Assembly: GCA_963932145.1 (NCBI GenBank)
Contig: OZ010573.1
Span: forward strand, 22,857,565 to 22,921,564
Direction: 5' to 3'
DNA: 64,000 nucleotides
DNA from: Acanthosepion lycidas
Taxonomy: Eukaryota; Mollusca; Cephalopoda; Sepiida; Sepiidae
Position numbers and translations under genes: made by a program. Shown here piece by piece: positions 20,733-31,665 of the stretch; position 1 is the first letter of the stretch; every line of letters begins with the position of its first letter. Below the pieces are notes generated by a model. It saw only the letters and a program-made list of their open reading frames with translations. It did not search any database and had not been told where the DNA came from.

Positions 20733-21194
20733 ACCTAGAATTTTCAGTGGTTGTTGACTTAATCCCCAACCACTGACAATCCTATTTCCTCATCTCAATG
20801 CGCGACTTATTGCACCGTTTCCACTATTTGTCTCAACTAAAACTAAATATCAAAACCTTTATCCAATTAATTGACTTCTAAAGAAATCATCATTGACAAC
20901 AACTCTGCTTTACTCGTCTAAATACTACGATTAGATTTTTCCATTATAACGATTTAAACAAAAAAGGGAACTCTTTCCTGAGTGCTTCTTGCAGACAAAT
21001 ACAAAAAGGTTGTCGATAAGATTAGTTTTTTTACGACCTTACTCGGATGTTTTAATGCGTATACCACGAAAATACTCTCTTTTACAAAAAGTATAAAACC
21101 TAAAGGAAGATTAGTCAAGCTTTCCTTTCGCCAGACAAGTAACCTTCAACTGGAAGCCGCTAATTAAACATATTTGCAAAAATAATAAGCCGTT

Positions 21195-21460
21195 AGGGAC
21201 ACATCGACGTTGAGTAATGGTTAGCAAGATTGTCTCGCTGAAACAGTTACAACTGTGTAGTGAGTTCGATCTTCATTGGACGCCCCATACTTTCGTCCTT
21301 GTGCCACATTTAAGCTACGATAAGAAAATCGTCATAATAGACTGTTAGAAGAACGTCTACCAGAGTGGGGTGACGGGTAGAATTTTCTTGCTAGACTATT
21401 TGCATATCTAGAGAGTTCGATTCTCACTGGGTTCCTCATTATCGCGTCTTTTATTATTAT
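21195..21460 (+). mobile_element. tRNA-derived SINE with two T-arm-like boxes
   Basis: The head GAGTAATGGTTAGCAAG (box A-like) with GAGTTCGATCTTC (box B, 21262) is followed by the word CCTTGTGCCACATTTA (21298). A second GAGTTCGATTCTC box (21416) follows, with CTGGGTTCCTC after it. The CTTGTGCCACAT word is also the most constant part of the 13795-16280 satellite, suggesting shared ancestry. It is non-coding. Confidence 0.6.
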
Positions 21461-21639
21461 TTCCTCGTTCATATCAGGAGTAATCGGTGACCTACATCGG
21501 AACTGAAGTGACAACAAGTCCCCTTAATACACTAGCACTCTACTCAGTATCCAAATTGTTTTCAAGAATGTTTTTGACCGGATGGTTCCAAACCCATGCC
21601 CTAAATTTTTGTTTATTTATCTTTTTTCCTGGCTCTTCA

Positions 21640-21878
21640 GGGCCGTTCCGATCTTTCCGTTAACAACTGGCAGGACCGTCGCTTTCATGCTCCTCAACTT
21701 TCTCAGCTCTTTGGCAAGGTCGAAATACTTATCTATCTAATATGTAAACTTTCGGAACATCGAAATTCACTCTGATTTGGGCTTATACTATTGGTTTCTT
21801 CTTCTTCTTCTTCTTCTTCTACTACTACTACTACTAATAATAATAATAATTATTATTATTATTATTATATAATTATTA

Positions 21879-21909
<31 letters not shown>

Positions 21910-23050
21910 CCGATCTACAGCTGATGTGCTCACGGCCATAACTGAATTTGTTTACCAAACACTTCACAATAACGAAGAAGCTCGTGCCGTAGCTCTAGAC
22001 ATCTCTAAAGCGTTTGATAGGGCTTGGCAAGCCGGCCTACTTCGTAAGCTTCAGGGATACGGTATTTCAGGACGAAATCCTTAACGGATTCTCCTTCAGC
22101 TCCTTTCTCACGAACGCAGGTGTTCCCAGAGGCTCTATCCTGGGTCCTAAACCGTTCCTTATCTTCATTAACGATCTTCCTGATGTCATCATGTTCCCAA
22201 ATAGGCATCTTTGCAGACGACACAACTATTTACTCCTGCCTAAATAGCAAATCTGGCACCGCTGACAAAACTAACCTAACCGTTGGTCTCGAAAAGAACC
22301 TTCAATAGGTTGTTGACTGATCAGGAGATGGCTGGTTAACTTTAATGCCTCAAAAACCCACCACAGAGAACATTCCCTGCCTCCCATTAGAATGTCTTAT
22401 GCTCAACTCTTTGCGACTGCTTAGTCTCACACTGTCCGCTGACCTGAGACGGAACAATTACATCGAATCAATAGCTTCATCTACCGCAAGGAAAGTTGGT
22501 TCTTCAGAAAGTTGGTTCTCCAGAAAGTTTTTCTAGCCCGAGTACATTCTTCAAATCTATAAATCAACCATACTGCCATATATGGTCTGGTGCCCACGCT
22601 GTTCGCCTTAAGGTCCTCGACAAGATCCAGAGACGGATATGCAATGTGGTTGGTCCTGAGCTGGCATCTAGTTTATAGTCGTTCACTCACAGACGTGCCG
22701 TCGCCTCCCTCTGTCTTTTCTACAAATACTTTCACGGTAACTGTTCCGACGAGCTATTTTCGCTAGATCCCAAACTGCATGAATTTAAACGTGATACTTG
22801 GTCAGCACGTCAGTCCTACCTTTTCACTGTCGAAACGGTTAAATGCAGCCGTCTCTTCTACTCCAATAGCTTCATGTCTTGCACTTCCCGTCTGTCGAAC
22901 TCCCTTCCTCTTACTTGCTTCCCTGATAGCTATAATCTCCAACTATTCGAATGCGATGTCAACCGGCATCTCCAGATGCCTTGATCTATTCCCCGTCCTT
23001 CTCTTCATCCTTTCCTCTATCACGCCTCTTTACTCTTGCTCATACTCTCT
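21640..23050 (+). mobile_element. Jockey-like LINE, RT and C-terminal part, dead
   Basis: From 21640 a weak match to the RT start (GRSDLSVNNW, then SQLFGKVE) is interrupted by a TTC/ACT/AAT/ATT microsatellite (21795-21910). RT motifs follow: RSTADVLTAITEF, ALDISKAFDRAW (21990-22030), GVPRGSILGP (22121-22150), FADDTTIYSCL (22212-22245, the catalytic box), WLTLxP, then the thumb and tail HRRAVASLCLFYKYFHGNCSD (22690-22750) and SRLSNSLPLTCFPDSYNLQ (22888-22945). Frame changes near 22080, 22200 and 22320 and an in-frame stop before HRRAV inactivate it. The 5' half with the endonuclease is absent. Confidence 0.87.
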
Positions 23051-23249
23051 ATAACAAAATACATTTGAAAAAAGTAATATCTAAATATAAATATTCATAT
23101 TAGTTTTCTCTATTAATCAAGAGCCGCCAGGTTTTTCATGATATAAGATACATTCTAGTAGCTATAAAAAATAAAAGCATTCATTTAATGCCATGGGTTA
23201 AGGGAAAACAGTGTTAATATTTCTTATATGACGTTGAAAATCTAACAAG

Positions 23250-23254
<5 letters not shown>

Positions 23255-23289
<35 letters not shown>

Positions 23290-23307
23290 GCATTATATGA
23301 AATTAAT

Positions 23308-23358
<51 letters not shown>
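23255..23358. repeat. Two (TA)n tracts
   Basis: TA at 23255-23286 and 23311-23358. From 23360 to 23825 nothing is recognisable apart from T-runs. Confidence 0.95.
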
Positions 23359-23359
<1 letters not shown>

Positions 23360-23830
23360 TATATGAAGAATCTGTATTCAACAGTTGTATATTAATTTGC
23401 CAAATAATTCTATACGTTTAAATTATTTACTGGTTTCTTAAAGAAGCTATTTATTTATTGACTATAAAAACAATTATGCAGGAAACACGCAAAGCATATA
23501 ACTTTAGCATTTTATTAAATTACCCCTCCAACCCATTTTTCCTTCTTACGAAACGGCATTATCTCGTTTGTATAATTTATGTAAACATTCACCTTCGCTC
23601 CAGTTCATGTCTGGCTGCCGTTAGCTGCCTATCTACGAGTCATGAACCATTTATAAAAAATTTTTTTTTTTCATTTTTGCTTCTTCGCTTAGTTTAAATT
23701 TAACGTAGTTCATATTTGATAGGTTGAGCAGACAAACCTTATAACCCCTTTTTTTTCTTTTTTTCGAAAAAAGAGGTTGTATTTTGCCTTTAAATCTAAA
23801 TAAATCGTTCACTCGTTAGCAATTTATACT

Positions 23831-23872
23831 CGCCTGATGAGATGCATTGATATGTATCGAAACATGACTGTA
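23831..23872 (+). ncRNA. Hammerhead-like motif lacking helix I
   Basis: Core CUGAUGA (23834-23840), a seven-pair helix II (GATGCAT with ATGTATC, loop TGAT), GAA, helix III ACA-TGAC-TGT, then A17. The sequences that should form helix I (CTCGC and ATTG) do not pair. Either this is a decayed copy or only the core-like part is conserved for another reason. Confidence 0.4.
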
Positions 23873-23964
23873 ATTGTTTAGCGATTTTGGCATGTTTTCG
23901 CTGTAATATCCTACAATAAATGATATTGCTCTACTTTGTACTGAAACCTCTTTTAAATTAAATG

Positions 23965-23965
<1 letters not shown>

Positions 23966-24039
<74 letters not shown>
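23966..24039. repeat. (CA)n and (TA)n microsatellite
   Basis: CA at 23966-23995, then TA. Confidence 0.95.
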
Positions 24040-24041
<2 letters not shown>

Positions 24042-24071
24042 TAGATAAGAAAAATATCAGAAAAACTTTGT

Positions 24072-24118
24072 AAATTTGACATGTTTTGCTACTATTTTTG
24101 TGCTTTCATCAGAAAATT
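24072..24118 (-). ncRNA. Hammerhead-like motif, G12 substituted
   Basis: Minus strand: helix I AATTTT/AAATTT (five of six pairs), core CUGAUGA (24106-24112), two-pair helix II GC/GC with a large loop, AAA where GAA is expected, helix III ACATGT (A-U and C-G), and C17 at 24078. The missing G12 would be expected to abolish or strongly slow cleavage. Confidence 0.45.
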
Positions 24119-24239
24119 GAGATGAAACCCCTGACAAGTGCATGGAGCGATTTCTGGAGAGTCCGTCTGCTAAACTAGAATCGGGATGTTGAAGGTAACA
24201 TTAATCAGCTAAGTGACCAATGTTATATTTGTATTAAGC

Positions 24240-24331
<92 letters not shown>
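24240..24331. repeat. (TC)n, (TATC)n, (TA)n compound microsatellite
   Basis: Three consecutive simple repeats. Confidence 0.97.
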
Positions 24332-24333
<2 letters not shown>

Positions 24334-24362
24334 CACTGCTACCAGCAAGCAAAGATATTTCA

Positions 24363-24401
24363 TCTCCCGATGATGGCCATGTTGGCCGAAACTAGTCGAG
24401 G
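24363..24401 (+). ncRNA. Hammerhead-like motif, U4 substituted
   Basis: Helix I TCTC/GAGG (four pairs), core CCGATGA (U4 to C), an unpaired U, helix II GGCC/GGCC, GAA, helix III AC-TA-GT, and C17 at 24397. The plan matches the 4143-4194 motif. The word GATGGCCATGTTGGCCGAAAC resembles termini of Penelope-like and related elements, from general knowledge. Confidence 0.5.
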
Positions 24402-24495
24402 AATCTAAATGAAATAATAATAATAAAAACGAAAGAATATTAATCTACAACCCAGTATGTTTGAAGATTTTAATTTTTTAATCTTTTTTATTGTT

Positions 24496-24497
<2 letters not shown>

Positions 24498-24571
<74 letters not shown>
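24498..24571. repeat. (TA)n microsatellite
   Basis: About 73 bases of TA. Confidence 0.97.
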
Positions 24572-24574
<3 letters not shown>

Positions 24575-25073
24575 GGGGAAAGTTTCACCTAACAACTGTC
24601 CGTCAACACTGAATGTTCGATATATCTGCCATCAGAAAAATAAAAATGAAACCAACATTATTGTTTACGCATTTTCTTTTGTAATTTTCTTGTTGCTGTT
24701 GATAAAAATGATGATTTGCTCTTCTCTCCCCCTCTCCCTCTCTTCCTTCACAACTCCCTTCCTCCTTTCGTTCCTCTCTCTCTCTCTCCCTCTCCTTCTT
24801 TCCCTTTTATTTCAGCATTTCATTCATCTCCATCTTGTTTTCCTTCCTCTTCAGATTTTCATCCTCTCTGCTTTTTCTCCTCTTTCTCTTCTCCTTTTCT
24901 GTCTCTTTCGATCGTTTTAATCATTTTTATTCTTGACATTTTCTATTTTTAAAATTTCACAGATTTCAAAATTATTATTCTTCCTTCTATCATCTTTTGT
25001 TTTGCGTCCCAAAATTTTTTTTTTTCCTTAAATCTCCAAAATACATCTTTCTTGTATCTCCTCTTCATTTTCA

Positions 25074-25146
<73 letters not shown>

Positions 25147-25800
25147 ACCCACTAACCAATTCTTTTCATTTTTCTCTTTGCTACAACTTGTAGAAACTTG
25201 AGTACCATTTTCGTTCATTATTTTCAATAATTTCCCACTTTTTTTTTTAGATCCCCGAAGCCGTTTCTTTCTTGATTTCACGTTTGCATTTCCTTTTTTT
25301 TAACATCTTTGTCGTGTCAAAATGGGGTCCTGCGCTAAAAATGAGTTGATGGAGATGATAAAGGCTTAAGCTGGATGCCGTAAAGGCTAATTATAACAAG
25401 CCCTTTTCTCAACTAAAATAGTGAGGATTTGGTATTTTTTTGGTGACGATGGCTGCCGATGCCAGCACTTAACGAACCAGCTGTCCCACCCCGACTCTTC
25501 CAAAGGGAAGACGCCAGCACGTCTGCAAATCAAGCAGCCTCCTACCCTGTGAAGACGCTCGCCAACAACTGGCATTGGCTATACGAGGGAGCTGGTGAAA
25601 GAAACGAAAACGAAAGGGGTTGGAAGATGATAATGAGACACAGAAGAATAGACTAACATCGGTCTGTAATTCCAGTGCTCGGGTTCGATCCAAATGAAAA
25701 GTCAAAATCAATGGATGCTGATTTTCAAAACATATGAGTAGATACTCGTATCTGGTGGACCAACGTAACACAATCTTACGTTTTCTCATTTGATTTTTTG
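24572..25800. other. Pyrimidine-rich and unannotatable sequence with (TA)n
   Basis: 24715-24910 is CT-rich, which explains long open frames there. (TA)n occupies 25074-25143. 25440-25660 is GC-richer with several short open frames on both strands, none recognisable. Confidence 0.45.
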
Positions 25801-26098
25801 CTATCAGTCAGTTATGTGCCATGCGTAATACACGCTTAGGCGATCATGTATCTTTCGATACATGTCTGATGAGGCAGATTTTTTTTCCCGCAGTAGGTTG
25901 CTATTTCTTTCTGCAGTAGACCAGTTGCCATCCAAGGCTATAGAACTCGGTCTGTCCTGCTATTTACCCATAGCTGGGGGGAGAAGAGGAGGATTCATAC
26001 CTTTCCCTTTCCGTCAGTGAATGTAATGGATTCGAATGGAATTCGAACTCGTCTCTCCGATTTCTCAATCCGAGCAGCTATCCATTACTCTACTCTTT
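25800..26098 (-). mobile_element. tRNA-derived SINE (family A)
   Basis: Read on the minus strand it starts GAGTAATGGATAGCTGCTCGG (box A area) and has GAGTTCGAATTCC (box B) at about 26050, then the body (GAATCCTCC, CAGGACAGACCGAG, TATAGCCTTGGATGG). The tail contains a hairpin word ATCATGTATCTTTCGATACAT. It is collinear with 36515-36815 over about 300 bases. It directly abuts the LINE fragment at 26101. Confidence 0.75.
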
Positions 26099-26129
26099 TA
26101 TTTTGCTATACTGAATTATTAGTTCTGCT

Positions 26130-26455
26130 CCAGAAAAAATGACTCATACCACCATGTTCCATCTTTACAAGAGTCAGATCAAACCAAAAATGGAGTATTG
26201 CTGCCATATCAGTGTTGGAGCTATCCAATCTTCACTTTCTAACCATGACAGAGTTCAAAAGCAATTACGTAGTCTAAGTGATGAATTATTTGCAACTTGC
26301 AACGACTCTCCAATAAGGGAAACGTTTCTAGCCTCTCGCTACTTTATTGCTCTTTCCTTGGCAAATGTTCAGATGAGCTACATTCCTTACTTCCACCAGT
26401 TCAAACCTTTACACCTAGGATCTACCATATCATAACGCAGTTGCCATCGTGCTAC
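26130..26455 (+). pseudogene. Jockey-like LINE, thumb fragment
   Basis: Encodes LYKSQIKPKMEYCCHI, DRVQKQLRSL, then in a second frame RLSNKGNVSSLSLLYCSF and GKCSDELHSLLPPVQ. These match in order the segments at 44340-44560 and 33300-33600. Truncated at both ends, with at least one frameshift near 26290. It ends near the compound microsatellite at 26549. Confidence 0.8.
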
Positions 26456-26548
26456 GTTTCAGTCAAAAGGTTAATATGTAATGTCAATGTTATTGGCGAT
26501 ATTGGTATTATTCTGTTGGCTTTTTATCCTACAAATTTCATTAAGCGG

Positions 26549-26581
26549 TCTATCTATCTATCTATCTATCTATCTACACAG

Positions 26582-26638
<57 letters not shown>

Positions 26639-26679
26639 AATAGAGAAATTTAGTCGACATATGCGTCTTACAGTATGTG

Positions 26680-26732
<53 letters not shown>
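26549..26732. repeat. (ATCT)n, (CA)n, (TA)n, (ATT)n microsatellites
   Basis: Simple repeats at 26549-26575, 26579-26608, 26609-26634 and 26681-26732. Confidence 0.97.
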
Positions 26733-26734
<2 letters not shown>

Positions 26735-27641
26735 TTTATGCGTTATTAAGCCCAGAGCCAATGCAAGCGTATCGACCGCCGAAACCCGAATCTATGATAC
26801 CGCCAGTGCCTATGATACAGGGTCCTCCACTCTACTAGTTTCATATATATTCATATAAAATACAAATCTTATTGTAACCTAATTATATACAATAATGGAT
26901 CATATGCAATATAGGTGACAATCCAATTAGAAAAATTGAAAATAAATACAATCTATCTAAATATAAATTAGAGATATGTTAAAATAGATCATTCCATCTT
27001 AAACAAATTAACAATGTTTTGTGGCATTTTTTTTAAATAGTGAATTTTATAGTGTTTTTTCGAGAATTAGCATGAGCCAAAAGACTCATGGATTCGTCCC
27101 CCCCCCCCAAAAAAAAAACAGAATGATGTCAAAATCTGCGAAAAAAAGCAAACATTTATAAAATGACAAGGGTCACAAAGCACTGCTCGAGTCTCTCAAT
27201 CAGGTTTGGGACCCCTCGTTCAGGGGGTTCGGGTGTAGTACGCACCGGACGTGATTAGGCCAATAGACAAAATAGGAACAAGTGAAATGTTAAAAATCAG
27301 AATTTGGGGGACACGACTATGTCCTTTCCCAACGAAAAAAAATGACAATGACCTGAAAATTCCGATTTTAATTCTTTTTTCTCATCTCATCGCTTCTATT
27401 TTGTCTTTTCCCAACTATATGTTAAATAGTAAAACTTGTATCTAGAAAAAGCATTCTTTAACACGGAGGTGGGTGTCTTTATGCGGTATTGACAATTACC
27501 TCAAGACACTCATGTTTGGAAACATTTTCTACGCGGCGGGGGTGCATATCTGTAAGAATTATTTGAGTAATACACCCTTAAATTAATCGAAAGAACAGCT
27601 TTAGTTTCCTTTCATTCACCATACAGTTAGTTTTAGATCCA
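26733..27641. other. No recognisable gene
   Basis: AT-rich, with C10/A10 runs at 27099-27118 and a short GC-rich patch with inverted GACCCCTCGTTCAGGGGGTTC near 27210. Confidence 0.4.
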
Positions 27642-28139
27642 CTGTAGTGACAGGGTGTAATCGATTTCTATTTTTTTCTCAGTTTAGGTCATTTGCGGTG
27701 GTGTGCAGTAATATGAATCTAATTTCGGGGTGTATGATGTAATTTGTTTGGCCTTTAGGAATATTATTTCATCCATGATTGCATCAGATTTTCATCATGC
27801 TCAGACACTATTGTCTTGATTGTCGATTAGTTGTCCTACAGCCATTGTCTGCGATGGGCGTTACTCCAAGGAGGCGTACGAAAATTGCAATGCTGCACGA
27901 ACACAATGTCAAGCCTTACCAGTGAGAAAATCAAAGTACTATAGACTGGCCCGGAAACTCTCCTGATTTAAATCCAATCGAAAATCTGTGGTCAATCTGC
28001 AAGGAACGACTTGGTGGAATGGACATACAAAGTACTAATATGTGCAGTGGGTCATGTTTCATTCGAAAAATACGAAAACAAAGTAAATAATAACGGAATT
28101 ATTCGTTTTGTTTCAATTAATTCGCACAAGAGTGTATAA
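27642..28139 (+). mobile_element. Tc1-derived MITE, copy 2
   Basis: Collinear with 18577-19057 over its whole length, including TPRRRTKIAMLHEH joined to DWPGNSPDLNPIENLWSI and the end CAATTAATTCGCACAAGAGTGTA. This copy keeps NPIENLW intact, where copy 1 has a stop. The internal deletion junction is the same, so both descend from one deleted progenitor. A helper Tc1 transposase would be needed to move it; none intact is in the window. Confidence 0.85.
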
Positions 28140-28489
28140 CATGAACTCATATTTTATATAATTTTTTAACTACCAAGTAATCTTAAAAATTTAAGAAAAT
28201 ATTCTAAGTAATCTAATATTTTATTGAATTTTATGTACTTTAGCTTTAAATTTATTACAGTTACAGTTCTTATTTTCTGATAATGTTGTGTATGGACGAC
28301 CATATTTACAAAAATCGGCACGTTTCTACACACAAAAAAATAAAAATTCTTTTTGAAATACTGGTAGTCGCAGAATTGTAGTAAGCTTTTCCATTTATGA
28401 TTAGTAAATATAGTTTACACTGAATAACAATATCAACTGACCGGTATAAAGTAATATAGAATTTTAAAAGATTTAAAACTTTATAAATT
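28140..28489. other. AT-rich, no recognisable feature
   Basis: Very AT-rich sequence following the MITE. Confidence 0.4.
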
Positions 28490-28985
28490 ATTCAAATTAA
28501 TTTTTTAAAATGAAAATAATTCTTGTAAAAATTCATTTTTCATCGAAAAAAATAATTCATAAGACAATAGCTTACATAATATATGTTATTCATAAAAGCA
28601 ATTAAGAGCTTTTCTAATTAAATGTCTTAATTCTATTGCATTTTTATTATACGATTCAAAGCAAATTGTCGGTAACTGTGGTCGTGTTTTACAAAAAAAT
28701 AATTGATGATTTAAATTCTCCAAGGACTTCTGCATATAAATAATATAAATAGTAAACCGTACAAAAATGAATTTCTCAGAATTTCATAAAATTAAATTTG
28801 TTGGAAATAACAGATGTAAAAATTTTACATATTTTTATCAAGATTTCTAAAAAAAAAATAAACATTTCTAAAGTAATTTCATTTGTGAATAAATCCTGGA
28901 AGTTTCATTAAAATCCAACAATTATTTGATTTTTGCAAGAATTTCAAAATCAAATTTTTTTCTCTACAAACGGACCCTAACATTC
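28490..28985. repeat. AT-rich dispersed repeat, copy 1
   Basis: Shares several ordered blocks with 62640-63110: AAAAATTCATTTTTCATCGA, then GAATTTC...ATTTTCATAAAATTA, then GAAAGTTTCATTAA and CAATTATTT...TTTTTGCAAGA. The order and spacing agree over about 480 bases, so this is a real repeat family and not just shared composition. No coding. Confidence 0.65.
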
Positions 28986-30124
28986 CTTATACTAATTTAT
29001 AAGGACGAAGACAAGAAAAAACATTTTAACCAAAATTTTGAAGATTCTAAAATGGATTAAAAAATATAATTCAATGATCAAAAAATCCTTTCTTCTTTCC
29101 TCCTAATAATAAAATAAAGATTTTCCCGATAAAACTTTGTTCTTATTAAATTTAGAGCATTTTTTCGTCATGTATGCTCATTGTTTAGCGAATCTGTGGA
29201 GGTACCTACATATAAGATTAGTAGATCTTAGCAACCTTAACATAATATATTTTTCTTTTCTTATTAAGTCGAGAATTTCCACATTTTTATTTAAACAAAT
29301 CACTTTACATTTTTTTATTTAGCATATCCGAATTGCTGACATTAAAACTCTTGCTCTTTGGAACTATTATTAAGGAAAAATTATAAATAATTTCTGGATT
29401 CAGCGGCGGGTAACTGAAATCGTGAAACGTAAAACCGCGGATAAGAGAGTCTGCTGCCAATATTAATCACAAACATTACTCTAAATTTTATACACATAAA
29501 ATACTCTTAGAGTAGTAATGTTTATCAAGCTAGTCTCGACTGGAATGAAATCAATCCCCATTGGCTGACATATATTTGTGGTCAAGCCTGTCACCAAAAG
29601 GGAGTCTGGGGGTTCCTGTCCACCAAAAAATTATAAGACCCCACACCCTTTAAAAATAGTGCGAACTGATTTTAATGTGCTAATTTCTACTTGCGCTCCA
29701 CTCTGACTTAAAGGTCAACCCACACACCGAAAACACTCCGACGATGGCACTGTTTGTGACCTTGAACTTCAAAAATTAAATTATCCCATGACCTAATAGA
29801 TGTACCATACTGGGTCATTCATAGTAATCCTCGGAGCATTTTGGGGTTTATTAGTTATTGAAGTAACATGTGAGAGGGTAACATGAAACAAGCATCACAA
29901 AGTAAGGAAATAGGTGAGATATGAAGTGACAATTTGCCATGTTGCTGTGACAAAAACCTTGCAACGATTCGAACTCAACTTAGAAATTATACATAAGAAT
30001 CAAAGAAATAGTCATAAGATTTGAAAGAAAGATAACATAGACTGAGCGAGAGAGACATTATGAAAGATAGACAGAAAGAAAAAGTCATAGTAGATGAAAT
30101 GAGAATAAGAATTGTAGAATATGG
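28986..30124. other. No recognisable gene
   Basis: AT-rich, with a small hairpin of AACATTACTCTA and TAGAGTAGTAATGTT near 29470-29525. Confidence 0.4.
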
Positions 30125-30128
30125 AGTA

Positions 30129-30188
<60 letters not shown>

Positions 30189-30413
30189 AAATGTAAGACC
30201 GGAGTGACACACTGGTGACAGACAGTTCATCGGTATCTTTTAAGCAACGGCTATCGATCCCATATACTGAACTGCTATGTTATATCTATCCTCTTATGTG
30301 GTAATTAATCCTGAATAATTTCTTTATGATGAAAAAGCGAGTCGAAGAAAGAAAGAAAGAAAGAAAGAAAAATATCATAGAAGATGAAATGAAGAAAGAA
30401 AGAAAACGGGATA

Positions 30414-30457
<44 letters not shown>

Positions 30458-30516
30458 AGTCACAGACGATGAAATGAGGAACGAAATAAAAGAAAGGGGT
30501 CGTAGAAGATGAAACT

Positions 30517-30584
<68 letters not shown>

Positions 30585-30860
30585 AAAACCCATAGACTAT
30601 GAAATTAAGAAAGAAAGAAAAGCCCATAGACTATGAAATTAAGAAAGAAAGAAAGAAAGAAAGAAAGAAAAAAAGAAAAAAAGAAAAAAAGAAAGAAAAA
30701 GAAAGAAAGGCCCATAGACTATGAAATTAAGAAAGAAAGAAAGAAAGAAGGAAAGAAAGAAAGAAAGAAAGAAAGAAAGAAAAGAAAGAAAGCAAAAAAG
30801 AAAGCAATAAAGAAAGAAAGAAAAAAGAAAGAAAAAGAAAGAAAGGCCCATAGACTATGA

Positions 30861-30897
<37 letters not shown>

Positions 30898-30935
30898 TAA
30901 AAAGAAAGAAAGAAAAATCATAGTAGATTAAATGA
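30065..30935. repeat. Composite GAAA array with recurring 20-base spacer
   Basis: GAAA tracts are separated by a conserved spacer of the form CATAGACTATGAAATTAAG (30590, 30624, 30711, 30847), with diverged forms at 30077, 30374, 30461, 30501 and 30908. Lys-rich (plus) and Phe/Ser-rich (minus) open frames are products of the repeat, not genes. Confidence 0.93.
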
Positions 30936-31249
30936 GGAAGCAACAGATGTAATCGAAGTTATCGAGATCGTTAGATTCATTTTCGCGCAAATATCCTTGG
31001 GAAAGATATGAATTCATCTCTTCTTCCCTATGTTCAGGATTAAATAGCAGGGCAAATTGAACTCTTTAGCTATGGCTGGCAACTATTATAGGAGACGGAC
31101 AACTCTGAATTCAAATATGTCTCTTGCAAGGAACACATTTAAACTGTAATTAAGGTCCTCTCAGCATATTTGCAGTATAAACCACAATGTGGATGTTAAA
31201 GAAATATAAAAAATGTGTCTGAGCAAATAAGCATTTTTTTTTAATCAAT

Positions 31250-31665
31250 TCATCCTAAGCAAGGCGACTATGCCACTGAGATACAAGGAGCTACTGGGGG
31301 AGAGAGAGAGAGAGTGAAGGAAAAGACTTTAGAAGCAACTGGAAAACCAGTCCTTGAGAAAAACAAGGGATAAAACTCTACTACTGTTAAAAAAACAGGA
31401 GAGGCGTGTGAGCCGGGCGATAGGCGAACCTCTCTACTTCTATTAGGGACAAGAAAAAATAAAAAAGTAGAAATATAAATGAATAATTAGTAAATAAAAT
31501 TTCAGAGTTTAGGCAGAGACTTTACAAGTGTATAATTCTAGCAGACTTTAGGAGGAACCAGAAACTAAATCCTAAAAAAGGAATAAGGGATAATCTACTC
31601 CTGTTCTAAAGCCAGGAGAGGAGTTTAAACCGGGCGATAGCCGAACCTATATATACCTATATGCT
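31250..31665. repeat. Two diverged copies of a dispersed repeat in tandem
   Basis: Copy 1 (31265-31440) and copy 2 (31505-31655) share, in order, GACTTTAG, AAACTAAATCCT or similar, CTCTACTACTGTT/CTACTCCTGTT, AGGAGAGG and CCGGGCGATAG with CGAACCT. A third partial copy at 41990-42120 interrupts an RTE-like LINE. This shows the unit is mobile or was mobilised. Confidence 0.6.

Noticed and set aside
22005..22223. Minus-strand 72-codon frame
   Set aside because: Antisense to the LINE RT, whose motifs are unmistakable on the plus strand.
24570..24952. 116-codon Leu/Ser-rich open frame that resembles a membrane protein
   Set aside because: It lies in a CT-rich tract, where Leu, Ser, Phe and Pro codons arise without selection; no start context or homology.
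25387..25789. Overlapping 60-106-codon frames on both strands
   Set aside because: No recognisable domain, and both strands are open at once, which suggests base composition and not coding.
26040..26098. A tRNA gene at the tRNA-like head of the SINE
   Set aside because: Only box A/B resemblance; no complete cloverleaf acceptor stem, and the same head recurs with the same body at 36515-36815.
30375..30943. Lys-rich and Phe/Leu/Ser-rich open frames
   Set aside because: Products of the GAAA array on either strand.
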